Source: Bacteroidales bacterium
Lineage (GTDB): Bacteria; Bacteroidota; Bacteroidia; Bacteroidales; UBA932
Assembly (NCBI GenBank): GCA_016285455.1
Contig: JAEEQS010000004.1
Location: 62,001 to 126,000 of the forward strand
Reading direction: 5' to 3'
Length of the DNA: 64,000 bases
Of this stretch, positions 57,159 to 64,000 are shown piece after piece. The translations under genes were made by a program, and so were the position numbers. The notes below the pieces were generated by a model that made no database searches, had not been told where the DNA came from, and was given only the letters and a program-made list of their open reading frames with translations. Numbering within the stretch: the first letter of the stretch is position 1; each line of letters begins with the position of its first letter.

Positions 57159-57986
57159 ATGATACCAAGAGAAGAAAAAATTTTCCAGGCAGCAGACTAT
57201 CTCAAGATGAGAATCGGAGACAGAAAGCCGATTGCCGGAATTATCCTCGGAAGCGGACTGGGTTCGCTGGCAGACAGAATCGAGAAACCGCTGGTAATTC
57301 ATTACAGCGAAATACCTAATTTTCCTGTATCCACAGCCGTAGGCCATAAGGGAAACCTTATATTCGGCGAACTTGGCGGCAAGCAAGTAATGTGCATGCA
57401 AGGCAGGTTCCATTACTATGAGGGTTACACTATGGATCAGGTAACAATCTGTATCAGAGTGATGAAACTGCTGGGCGTGGAATATCTTCTTGCTTCTTGC
57501 GCCTGCGGCGGACTGAATCCTTCTTTTAGGGTGGGAGACATTATGGCTATCGTTGACCATATTAATCTTCTTCCTAACCCGCTGATTGGCGCTAATATGG
57601 AGTCATTCGGAACTCGTTTCCCGGATATGAGCCATCCATACGATCTGGATCTTGTTGAAAGGGGAAAGAAGATTGCAATGGAGAATGGATTCACTCTTAT
57701 GACAGGAGTATATGTTGCCGGCAGCGGTCCATCTTACGAAACCAAAGCCGAATACAGGTATATGAGGCTCATAGGAGGAGATGCTGTTGCAATGAGCACC
57801 GTTCCTGAGGTAATCGTTGCCCGACATTGCGGAATCAAGGTATTCGGAGTATCAATAATCACCAATGCTTCAGGCGATACTGAAAAGGCAGATTTCGTTA
57901 ACGACGAGCAGGAAGTAATCAAGGCTGCAGATGCGGCAGTTGCCAAGATGACAGCCTTGTTCACTGGCCTGATCAAGACTCTGTAA
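57159..57986 (+). CDS. punA: purine-nucleoside phosphorylase, trimeric type
   Basis: A 275-residue class II (trimeric) phosphorylase. The phosphate-binding GSGLGSLAD near residue 28, [10 protein letters not shown] near 78, and [13 protein letters not shown] (near 190) with the base-binding MSTVPE (near 210) and ITNAS (near 230) motifs match human-type PNP. It splits purine nucleosides with phosphate. It is 30 bases after the deaminase gene and overlaps the next gene by one base. Confidence 0.93.
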   Translation: MIPREEKIFQAADYLKMRIGDRKPIAGIILGSGLGSLADRIEKPLVIHYSEIPNFPVSTAVGHKGNLIFGELGGKQVMCMQGRFHYYEGYTMDQVTICIRVMKLLGVEYLLASCACGGLNPSFRVGDIMAIVDHINLLPNPLIGANMESFGTRFPDMSHPYDLDLVERGKKIAMENGFTLMTGVYVAGSGPSYETKAEYRYMRLIGGDAVAMSTVPEVIVARHCGIKVFGVSIITNASGDTEKADFVNDEQEVIKAADAAVAKMTALFTGLIKTL

Positions 57987-58789
57987 TGATCCGCTTCCTG
58001 TCGCTATCCAGCGGAAGCAGCGGAAACTGCTATTTCTTCACAAACGGAACAGTCTCATTCCTGATAGATGCGGGAGTGGGGCCTAGAACTTGTGCAAAGA
58101 AACTGTCTGAGAATGGTTTCAGTCTCAGCGATGTGGATTTCATTCTAGTTACCCACGACCATACAGACCACATAAAAGCCTTAGGCATAATATCTTCCAA
58201 GTACTGCAAACCCGTTTACACTACAGCTCCACTTAAGGAAGCCCTGCTCGGGAATCATTGCACGGCGGGAAAGCTCAAGGGCAACATTCACATCGTTGAA
58301 CCAGATGTTCCCTGCGAGATTTGCGGAATAAAGGTTACAGCCTTCAGAGTTCCTCACGATGCCACAGACGCTGTGGGCTTCCACATATTGCTAGACGGGA
58401 AAAACATTGTACTTGTTACGGATTGCGGAGAGTTTTCAGACTCAATTATGGAATATGCCATCCAGGCAGACACTCTAATTCTGGAAAGCAATTATGACGA
58501 GAGGATGCTGGAAGAAGGGGACTATCCATCAATTCTCAAGCACAGGATAAGAAGCGGAACAGGACATCTTGGAAACAGGGAATCGTCTCTTGCCCTCCAG
58601 ACAATATACAAGAGACGCAAAGGTTCTCTGCAACAGGTTTTTCTATGCCATATAAGTGACAACAACAATACTCCCGCCCTTGCCCTCGATGCCGCCGTCA
58701 AAGCATTAGGTGAGGTAGGGGTGAAGCCTGAAGATATATTTCTGAATACACTTCCACGGGGAAAAGCCTCTCCCCTGTATTCCATTTAG
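57986..58789 (+). CDS. MBL-fold metallo-hydrolase, WalJ/YycJ-like
   Basis: A 267-residue beta-lactamase-fold hydrolase. The di-zinc motif THDHTDH lies near residue 55, later His at about 118 (RVPHDATD) and Asp at about 148 (VTDCGEF). The start LSLSSGSSGNCYF is typical of YycJ/WalJ, a family tied to cell-wall or DNA-repair functions in Firmicutes; its bacterial substrate is unsettled. Its ATG shares the last A of the punA stop (TAATG). Confidence 0.87.
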   Translation: MIRFLSLSSGSSGNCYFFTNGTVSFLIDAGVGPRTCAKKLSENGFSLSDVDFILVTHDHTDHIKALGIISSKYCKPVYTTAPLKEALLGNHCTAGKLKGNIHIVEPDVPCEICGIKVTAFRVPHDATDAVGFHILLDGKNIVLVTDCGEFSDSIMEYAIQADTLILESNYDERMLEEGDYPSILKHRIRSGTGHLGNRESSLALQTIYKRRKGSLQQVFLCHISDNNNTPALALDAAVKALGEVGVKPEDIFLNTLPRGKASPLYSI

Positions 58790-58802
58790 GATAATTTTTG
58801 AT

Positions 58803-58810
58803 TATATTTG
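58803..58810 (+). promoter_or_regulatory. -7 promoter box (TATATTTG) of the aquaporin gene
   Basis: TATATTTG matches TAnnTTTG and ends 40 bases before the aquaporin ATG. No clear -33 box. Confidence 0.55.
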
Positions 58811-58850
58811 CAATAGAAGAAAACATAGTCACACTTAAATCTACAGTCAA

Positions 58851-59537
58851 ATGAAAAAGTATTTAGCAGAAATGTTCGGCACAATGGTGCTGGTTCTGAT
58901 GGGCTGCGGCGTTGCCGTTAGCCTGCCTTGCTCTCTAGACAACCCTGCTGCAGTAGTTGGAACAGCTCTGGCTTTTGGTCTGGCGGTTGTAGCTATGGCT
59001 TACACCATCGGCGGAATTAGCGGATGCCACATCAATCCTGCAATTACGCTGGGCGTATTCCTCAGCGGCAGAATGAACGCCAAGGATATGGTGCTGTACA
59101 TTGTATTCCAGTGCATCGGAGCTTTCATCGGTTCAGCTCTTCTCTATTTGCTGACCACCAATTCCGGCCTGACTGGAACGGGCGCAAACGATCTGCAGCC
59201 TGGCGTTGAAATGCTTGGCGGATTGCTGGCCGAGATTATCTTCACCTGTGTATTTGTTCTGGTGGTTCTCGGCGCTACATCTAAGACCAACGGCGCAACC
59301 AACAACTTTGCAGGTCTTGCTATCGGTCTGTCACTTGTTCTGGTTCACCTGGTTTGCATCCGCTACACGGGAACATCAGTTAACCCTGCACGTTCATTGG
59401 CTCCAGCAGTATTCCAGAGCGGAACCGCGCTTTCCAACCTGTGGATCTTCATCGTTGGACCTTTCGTTGGAGCAATTCTGGCTGCTGGCATCTGGGGAAT
59501 CCTCGGCTGCAGCTGCTGCAAGAAGGAAGAGAAGTAA
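58851..59537 (+). CDS. aqpZ: aquaporin (MIP family)
   Basis: A 228-residue channel with six helices and two NPA half-helices: residues 62-64 (CHINPAI) and 178-180 (SVNPAR), with the selectivity Arg at 181. The length fits water-type AqpZ rather than the longer glycerol facilitators, whose second motif is usually NPARD; here it reads NPARS. It lets water cross the inner membrane. It has its own promoter and a terminator shared with the convergent gene. Confidence 0.92.
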   Translation: MKKYLAEMFGTMVLVLMGCGVAVSLPCSLDNPAAVVGTALAFGLAVVAMAYTIGGISGCHINPAITLGVFLSGRMNAKDMVLYIVFQCIGAFIGSALLYLLTTNSGLTGTGANDLQPGVEMLGGLLAEIIFTCVFVLVVLGATSKTNGATNNFAGLAIGLSLVLVHLVCIRYTGTSVNPARSLAPAVFQSGTALSNLWIFIVGPFVGAILAAGIWGILGCSCCKKEEK

Positions 59538-59565
59538 AAAATCTTTTATTCCATTGTAGAAAAAC

Positions 59566-59591
59566 GAAGCCGGCTCAAAAGAGTCGGCTTC
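59566..59591. terminator. bidirectional intrinsic terminator
   Basis: An 11-base stem (GAAGCCGGCTC with GAGTCGGCTTC, one G-T pair) with an AAAA loop. It lies 28 bases past the aquaporin stop and 25 past the DUF4919 stop, so it can serve both strands. The plus side is followed by ATTTCTT and the minus side by GTTTTTCTAC. Confidence 0.75.
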
Positions 59592-59616
59592 ATTTCTTGC
59601 AAATCTTGCAAACAAG

Positions 59617-60258
59617 TTATTTGGCCACAGCCATATATCTTGAGAAATCAAAGAAAACAGTATTGACCTTGCCGGAAGAATCCTTAAAAGAAACCTTGTC
59701 TACAAAATCAGGACTCAGCTCCTTGCTCACAATACTGACGGCCCTGAAATAGGTGCTGAGTATCTGGATTTCATCCGTAACCTGGTTAACCTTGATAGCG
59801 TTTTCAGCGCTGAGCCCGTCTCCGCAAGCCAGGAAAATGGCTTTTACAAGATTTAGGTAATTATTCTGATAAACAGCACTTTCCTTCTCCTTGCCAAGCA
59901 CATCGGCCATATTCATAAGGTCAAAAAGAGTCTGAAGAGATGTAGGATCTCTCTTGAGTTCAGACTGGAGCGCATTGTATGCGTCTTCATACTTTTTCAG
60001 ATTGATAAGGGAATCTGCCTTGTGGCTGACATAGTCCGGATTGTATGCATCTGTAAATGTGTAGCCGTAGTAAAGCATTGTGTACTCGTCTGGAGAGAGA
60101 TTCTCGCCGGCAAAATAAGAGGAGACAATTTTGTCGTATTCAGAACGGTTATCGGCCATAAAGCCCTTTACTTCTGAATAGAAGGCATCCGTCTGCGCAT
60201 AAATGTTGCCGCAAGCAAAGACAGCTAATAAAGCAACCAGAGTTTTCAGTTTATTCAT
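59617..60258 (-). CDS. DUF4919 family exported protein
   Basis: A 213-residue protein with a signal peptide ending near residue 21 (IYAQ). The rest is mostly helical with TPR-like spacing (KADSLINLKKYEDAYNALQSELKRDP). DUF4919 proteins occur mainly in Bacteroidota and have no known function. It follows hydE by 31 bases and ends the pckA-hydE transcript. Confidence 0.8.
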   Translation of the reverse strand: MNKLKTLVALLAVFACGNIYAQTDAFYSEVKGFMADNRSEYDKIVSSYFAGENLSPDEYTMLYYGYTFTDAYNPDYVSHKADSLINLKKYEDAYNALQSELKRDPTSLQTLFDLMNMADVLGKEKESAVYQNNYLNLVKAIFLACGDGLSAENAIKVNQVTDEIQILSTYFRAVSIVSKELSPDFVDKVSFKDSSGKVNTVFFDFSRYMAVAK

Positions 60259-60289
60259 ATATCAATCTGTTAATAATCAGTCTAAAACG

Positions 60290-61339
60290 TCATCTTTTCA
60301 CGTCTCCCCTAGAAGAAACGGCTCTATAACCTATATCGGCGAGCATAGCCTTGATACTCTCTACTGCCTGCGCGCTTTCAAGAGAAGATGACAGTTTCCG
60401 ATTGTAAATTTCGTATTTTTTCCGGACTTTCAAAGGGGTAAGGTTAGGCATTATCACATTTGCACCGGAAATCAGCGCTTTTTTCCTGTTTTCCTCAGCG
60501 ATGGTGGCAAGAGAAGTGGTGGCGGGAATCAGAGCATAGGGGAAAAGAAGTCTCAAAATGGAAATCAGCCGGATAGTCAAATCTGCAGAGCCACACGAGA
60601 AACTCCCGAAAGGAGTATTACGATGAGGTATGAAAGGCCCGATGCCAATCATATCCGGGGAAAGTTCCTGCAGAAACCGAATGTCTGAGACAATGTTCTC
60701 AACTGTCTGATAAGGAGATCCTACCATAAATCCGCTGCCAACCTGATAGCCGATTTCCTTCAGGGCAAAAAGACATTCCTTTCTATTTTGCAAACTCATC
60801 GATTCTGGATGGAGTTTTCTGTAATGGGCATCGTCTGCCGTCTCGTGCCTTAGAAGATATCTATCGGCTCCAGCATCAAATAAAGCCTTGTAGGAAGAAT
60901 ACTCTCTCTCTCCAATTGAAAGAGTAACGGCGCAATCTGGATAAAGTCTCTTGATAGAAGAAACCACATCGCAGATGAAACTATCTGAAAAATAAGGATC
61001 TTCACCGCCCTGCAGCACGAATGTCCTGAATCCCAGCTCGCAACCTTCTTTGCAAGCCGTAAGTATCTCATCCTTAGATAGTCTGTAGCGCAAGGCTTTT
61101 GCGTTACCGGCTCTCAGACCGCAGTAAAAGCAGTTATTGCGGCAGTAAGATGATATCTCTATCAAGCCTCTGAGATAGACTTCGTCTGAATATACTTTCC
61201 TCCTGACAGAGTCTGCGCAAGATGCCAGTTCACCGTCATAATCAGACGATGAAACAATGGCTGCAAGAGCCGAATCACAAGGATTCTTTCCTGCAGCCAT
61301 CGATTTGATTGCTTCTGATATTTCAGAATTAGATAACAT
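60290..61339 (-). CDS. hydE: [FeFe]-hydrogenase maturase HydE-like radical SAM protein
   Basis: A 349-residue radical SAM enzyme. The cluster motif CRNNCFYC (CxxxCxxC) lies near residue 67, after an EVYLRGLIEISSYC start typical of HydE. GGEDPYF near 116 and QVGSGFMVGSPYQ near 205 belong to the TIM-barrel core. HydE acts with HydF and HydG to build the dithiolate bridge of the H-cluster; neither partner nor a hydrogenase is in the window. A HydE-like protein with another role is possible. It starts 1 base after pckA. Confidence 0.85.
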   Translation of the reverse strand: MLSNSEISEAIKSMAAGKNPCDSALAAIVSSSDYDGELASCADSVRRKVYSDEVYLRGLIEISSYCRNNCFYCGLRAGNAKALRYRLSKDEILTACKEGCELGFRTFVLQGGEDPYFSDSFICDVVSSIKRLYPDCAVTLSIGEREYSSYKALFDAGADRYLLRHETADDAHYRKLHPESMSLQNRKECLFALKEIGYQVGSGFMVGSPYQTVENIVSDIRFLQELSPDMIGIGPFIPHRNTPFGSFSCGSADLTIRLISILRLLFPYALIPATTSLATIAEENRKKALISGANVIMPNLTPLKVRKKYEIYNRKLSSSLESAQAVESIKAMLADIGYRAVSSRGDVKR

Positions 61340-61340
61340 T

Positions 61341-62945
61341 CTACAACTGTGGTCCGGCAGCTACCAGAGCCTTGCCTTCATCGTTGGTGGTGAACTTGGT
61401 GAAGTTCTTGATGAAGCGGCTTGCCAGATCCTTTGCCTTCTCCTCCCACTGGCAAGAGCAAGCGTAGGTATCTCTTGGATCCAGAATGTTGGTTGCAACT
61501 CCCGGAAGCTCGGTAGGCACCTCAAAGTTGAAGTAAGGAATCTTCTTGGTAGGAGCCTTGTCAATTGAACCGTCAAGGATAGCGTTGATTATTCCTCTAG
61601 TATCCTTGATGGAGATTCTCTTGCCTGTGCCATTCCAACCAGTATTTACCAGATAAGCCTTTGCTCCAACGCTTTCCATTCTCTTTACCAGCTCCTGTCC
61701 GTACTTTGTAGGATGGAGTGAAAGGAATGCCGCTCCAAAGCAGGCTGAGAAGGTAGGGGTTGGCTCGGTGATGCCTCTTTCAGTTCCGGCCAGCTTTGCG
61801 GTGAATCCAGACAGGAAGTAGTACTTGGTCTGCTCTGGAGTAAGGATTGAAACTGGAGGAAGCACTCCGAATGCGTCTGCACTAAGGAAGATTACCTTCT
61901 TTGCTGCAGGGGCCTTGGAGATAGGCTTTACGATGTTGCTGATGTGGTAGATAGGGTAGGATACTCTGGTGTTCTCGGTAACGCTCTTATCGGAGAAGTC
62001 TATCATTCCCTTCTCGTCTACTGTAACGTTCTCAAGCAGAGCATCTCTCTTGATTGCTCCATAGATCTCAGGCTCTGCGTTGCGGTCCAGGTTGATAACC
62101 TTTGCGTAGCAGCCGCCCTCAAAGTTGAAGATTCCGTCGTCGTCCCAGCCGTGCTCGTCATCGCCGATCAGAGCCCTTCTCTCGTCGGTTGAAAGGGTAG
62201 TCTTTCCGGTTCCTGAAAGTCCGAAGAAGATTGCGGTCTCGCCTTTCTCGTTGGTGTTGGCTGAGCAGTGCATTGCTGCAATGCCCTGGAGAGGAAGCAG
62301 ATAGTTCATATATGAGAACATTCCCTTCTTCATCTCGCCACCGTACCAGGTGTTCAGGATAACCTGCATTTTCTCGGTGATATTGAATACAACAGCTGTT
62401 TCTGAGTTCAGTCCCAGTTCCTTGTAGTTCTCAACCTTTGCCTTTGAAGCGGTAAGCACAACAAAATCAGGCTCGCCAAAGTTCTCAAGCTCCTCTGCCG
62501 TAGGGCGGATGAACATATTGCGCACGAAGTGTGCCTGCCAGGCAACTTCCATAATGAACCTCACCTTGATTCTGGTGTTGGCGTTTGCTCCGCAGAAACC
62601 ATCTACAACATAGAGTTTCTTGTTGGAAAGCTCCTCTCTTGCCAGCTTCTTCAGCTCTTCCCAAGTTTCCTGGCTGCAAGGCTTGTTGTCGTTCTTGTAT
62701 TCGTCAGATGTCCACCAGATGGTGTCCTTGCTCTTCTCGTCCATTACCCAGAATTTGTCCTTAGGGCTTCTTCCGGTGTAAACTCCTGTCATAACGTTTA
62801 CTGCTCCGAGCTCGGTGAGCTGACCCTTATCGTAACCGGTAAGTCCAGGCTGCATCTCTTCCTTGAAAAGAACATCATAAGGAGGGTTGTAGATGATTTC
62901 CCTGACTCCAGTAATTCCATACTTGCTAAGATCAATCTGTGCCAT
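61341..62945 (-). CDS. pckA: phosphoenolpyruvate carboxykinase (ATP)
   Basis: A 534-residue ATP-dependent PEPCK. The P-loop [11 protein letters not shown] lies near residue 243, the metal-binding [22 protein letters not shown] near 262 (kinase-1a and 2), and RVSYPI near 326. In gut Bacteroidales it fixes CO2 onto PEP to make oxaloacetate and ATP, feeding succinate and propionate formation. The start at 62945 is chosen because homology begins at [10 protein letters not shown]; upstream lies the promoter. It leads the pckA-hydE-DUF4919 operon. Confidence 0.95.
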   Translation of the reverse strand: MAQIDLSKYGITGVREIIYNPPYDVLFKEEMQPGLTGYDKGQLTELGAVNVMTGVYTGRSPKDKFWVMDEKSKDTIWWTSDEYKNDNKPCSQETWEELKKLAREELSNKKLYVVDGFCGANANTRIKVRFIMEVAWQAHFVRNMFIRPTAEELENFGEPDFVVLTASKAKVENYKELGLNSETAVVFNITEKMQVILNTWYGGEMKKGMFSYMNYLLPLQGIAAMHCSANTNEKGETAIFFGLSGTGKTTLSTDERRALIGDDEHGWDDDGIFNFEGGCYAKVINLDRNAEPEIYGAIKRDALLENVTVDEKGMIDFSDKSVTENTRVSYPIYHISNIVKPISKAPAAKKVIFLSADAFGVLPPVSILTPEQTKYYFLSGFTAKLAGTERGITEPTPTFSACFGAAFLSLHPTKYGQELVKRMESVGAKAYLVNTGWNGTGKRISIKDTRGIINAILDGSIDKAPTKKIPYFNFEVPTELPGVATNILDPRDTYACSCQWEEKAKDLASRFIKNFTKFTTNDEGKALVAAGPQL

Positions 62946-62992
62946 ATCTATAACATTAAAACTTAAAAAAATTGCTTTCTTTTTTGCCGCTG

Positions 62993-63000
62993 CAAAGATA
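62993..63000 (-). promoter_or_regulatory. -7 promoter box (TATCTTTG) of pckA
   Basis: The minus strand reads TATCTTTG, a perfect match, 47 bases before the start at 62945, giving a leader of about 40 bases. No clear -33 box. Confidence 0.55.
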
Positions 63001-63004
63001 AACT

Positions 63005-63694
63005 TTATTCTGTCTTTATGAACTTTTCTCCGTTCCATTTGTAGGTGTTTTTGTCTGGCCTGGCCCGCATTTCATAAAACTGCTCCAGCCAGTTGTAATG
63101 GCCATTTTCATCCGGCTCTACATCTCTGCCCCAGGAAAGAGGGTGAAGATATGCCTGGATTTTATTTTCCTCAGGATAGAATTCATAGGCTACAAAGTCT
63201 CCCGGACGGGATTTGAACAGATTTTCAAGGCGGGCAACCATATCTTCCTGCAGAGGAGCGTCCTCAGAATCGCTGAGCAAATCGGCAAATTCCGGAATAG
63301 GGAGAGGGTTCTCTATCTTGGTCAGGACACCGTCCTTGAAGTTGTAGAAGGTGTACTCGAATTCTCCGCCCTGGCCTTCTGCAGCCTCCACGTGTGAGTG
63401 TACAGTAAATAATCCACCATCTTTGTAAGGATAGCAGGATACAAGGTCATCGATCATATACCCTTCAGCGCCTTCATCATTCTCTGCTTCAACTGCATAT
63501 CTTACAGTGCTGTTCTCGGGGCAGATGTATTTGCCTTCCAGTCCGTGAGACTTGGCTATTTCCAGCCAGGCCTGGTATGCCACAGGCTCAGTGATTTCAG
63601 GAAGTTTCACTTCGTTAGTATTTTGGTTTTGATTCTGATTGCCGCAGCTGGCCAGAATTGCCAGTGACGCAAATAAAAGAAAGAACTGTTTCAT
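63005..63694 (-). CDS. lipoprotein of unknown function
   Basis: A 229-residue lipoprotein with lipobox Cys17 (ILASC), an Asn/Gln-rich linker (about 18-28) and a mixed alpha/beta domain. Near residue 140 a run of acidic residues is followed by a helix [14 protein letters not shown], and near 165 a [19 protein letters not shown] strand. I do not recognise the family. It has its own promoter and is divergent from the radical-SAM-associated lipoprotein. Confidence 0.7.
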   Translation of the reverse strand: MKQFFLLFASLAILASCGNQNQNQNTNEVKLPEITEPVAYQAWLEIAKSHGLEGKYICPENSTVRYAVEAENDEGAEGYMIDDLVSCYPYKDGGLFTVHSHVEAAEGQGGEFEYTFYNFKDGVLTKIENPLPIPEFADLLSDSEDAPLQEDMVARLENLFKSRPGDFVAYEFYPEENKIQAYLHPLSWGRDVEPDENGHYNWLEQFYEMRARPDKNTYKWNGEKFIKTE

Positions 63695-63715
63695 GACTCA
63701 TGTATTTTATCTTAA

Positions 63716-63723
63716 CAAATTTA
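63716..63723 (-). promoter_or_regulatory. -7 promoter box (TAAATTTG) of the unknown lipoprotein
   Basis: The minus strand reads TAAATTTG, a perfect match, 21 bases before the start at 63694. Confidence 0.55.
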
Positions 63724-63768
63724 ACAAAGTTTTTGTCTTGCAATATTTTTTTTTGAGGGTGGGGGCAT

Positions 63769-63776
63769 TAAATTTG
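63769..63776 (+). promoter_or_regulatory. -7 promoter box (TAAATTTG) of the edge lipoprotein
   Basis: TAAATTTG is a perfect match and ends 30 bases before the ATG at 63807. It stands back to back with the divergent box at 63716-63723. Confidence 0.55.
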
Positions 63777-63806
63777 CATCAGTTAACAGGCATAATCGCG
63801 ATTAAT

Positions 63807-64000
63807 ATGAAAAAGATATTCAGATCTATTATAAGAAGCCTTTTGGCAGGTTTTCTGGCATTTTTGGGTATTTCATGCGGCAAGAATGAAGAAGAATTGC
63901 TGGTTATGTATGGCACCCCTAATGCAAATATCGAAGTAAAGGCCAGGATAGTGGATCAGAAAGGCCGTCCTGTAAAAGGGGCAAAGCTTTATGTACGTTA
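63807..64000 (+). CDS. radical-SAM-associated putative lipoprotein, N-terminal part
   Basis: The right edge cuts this gene after 64 residues. A signal (MKKIFRSIIRSLLAGFLAFL) leads to lipobox SC (Cys25). The MYGTPNANIEVKARIVD segment and a DQKGRPVKGAKLYV turn look like the family of putative lipoproteins that in Bacteroidota sit beside a SPASM-type radical SAM gene (TIGR04134 with TIGR04133). The MYGTP stretch is the main mark. The radical SAM partner would lie beyond the window. Family call moderate. Confidence 0.65.
   Translation, partial: MKKIFRSIIRSLLAGFLAFLGISCGKNEEELLVMYGTPNANIEVKARIVDQKGRPVKGAKLYVR

Overview
The window looks like a chromosomal segment of a strictly fermentative member of the Bacteroidales (Bacteroidota). 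The evidence is the repeated TAnnTTTG promoter boxes close upstream of genes, a bacterial V-type ATPase operon containing DUF2764, families largely confined to Bacteroidota (DUF4301, DUF4492, DUF4919, a fimbrillin-like lipoprotein, PepSY-like proteins), a 6S RNA between zapA and rny, and many lipoproteins with an SGC/SC-type lipobox. I saw no tRNA, rRNA, insertion sequence, phage gene or CRISPR array. No gene-free stretch exceeds 300 bases.

Layout. 1-2 kb: end of tsaD and an FAD dehydrogenase. 2-6.7 kb (minus): a TIGR02757 protein, a small AT-rich membrane protein, an M14 peptidase, NhaC and SlyD. 6.7-12.2 kb (minus): adaptor, RND pump and TolC-type efflux operon. 12.3-23.2 kb (minus): rpmE2 on its own promoter; upstream of it the V-ATPase genes E-DUF2764-A-B-D-I-K run into glmM, a NamZ-like protein and a Bax-inhibitor-1 protein. 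23.3-27.9 kb (minus): methylmalonyl-CoA epimerase and a sodium-pumping methylmalonyl-CoA decarboxylase. 27.9-33.1 kb: a TPR protein and yebC facing recF-DUF721-pdxB-DUF4301. 33.1-37.9 kb (minus): iorA-iorB-aminotransferase-CoA hydrolase/transferase. 38-43.6 kb: a deoxyhypusine-synthase-like gene divergent from lysA-ffh-folD, with two related small lipoproteins. 43.6-47.2 kb: a ferredoxin divergent from a large surface lipoprotein followed by two very small genes and a PepSY-like gene. 47.2-51.3 kb: DUF4492-cydA-cydB and a dicarboxylate symporter. 51.3-55.8 kb (minus): rny, 6S RNA, zapA, a coiled-coil protein, a 52-residue membrane protein and a degenerate ADP-forming acyl-CoA synthetase. 55.9-59.6 kb: a deaminase, a purine nucleoside phosphorylase, an MBL hydrolase and an aquaporin. 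59.6-63.7 kb (minus): pckA-hydE-DUF4919 and a lipoprotein. The right edge cuts a radical-SAM-associated lipoprotein.

How the genes fit together. PEP carboxykinase, methylmalonyl-CoA epimerase and the decarboxylase fit the succinate-to-propionate route. The decarboxylase would export sodium. The V-ATPase K subunit carries the residues that bind sodium in the Enterococcus enzyme, and NhaC also moves sodium, so a sodium-based energy economy is likely (inference). IorAB with its aminotransferase and acyl-CoA hydrolase/transferase points to amino-acid fermentation. Cytochrome bd suggests tolerance of trace oxygen.

The parts least explained by known biology are the small-gene surface locus at 44.1-47.2 kb, the deoxyhypusine-synthase-like protein without its lysine, the synthetase without its SHTG segment, the NamZ-like protein with neither signal peptide nor usual motif, and the radical-SAM-associated lipoprotein at the edge.
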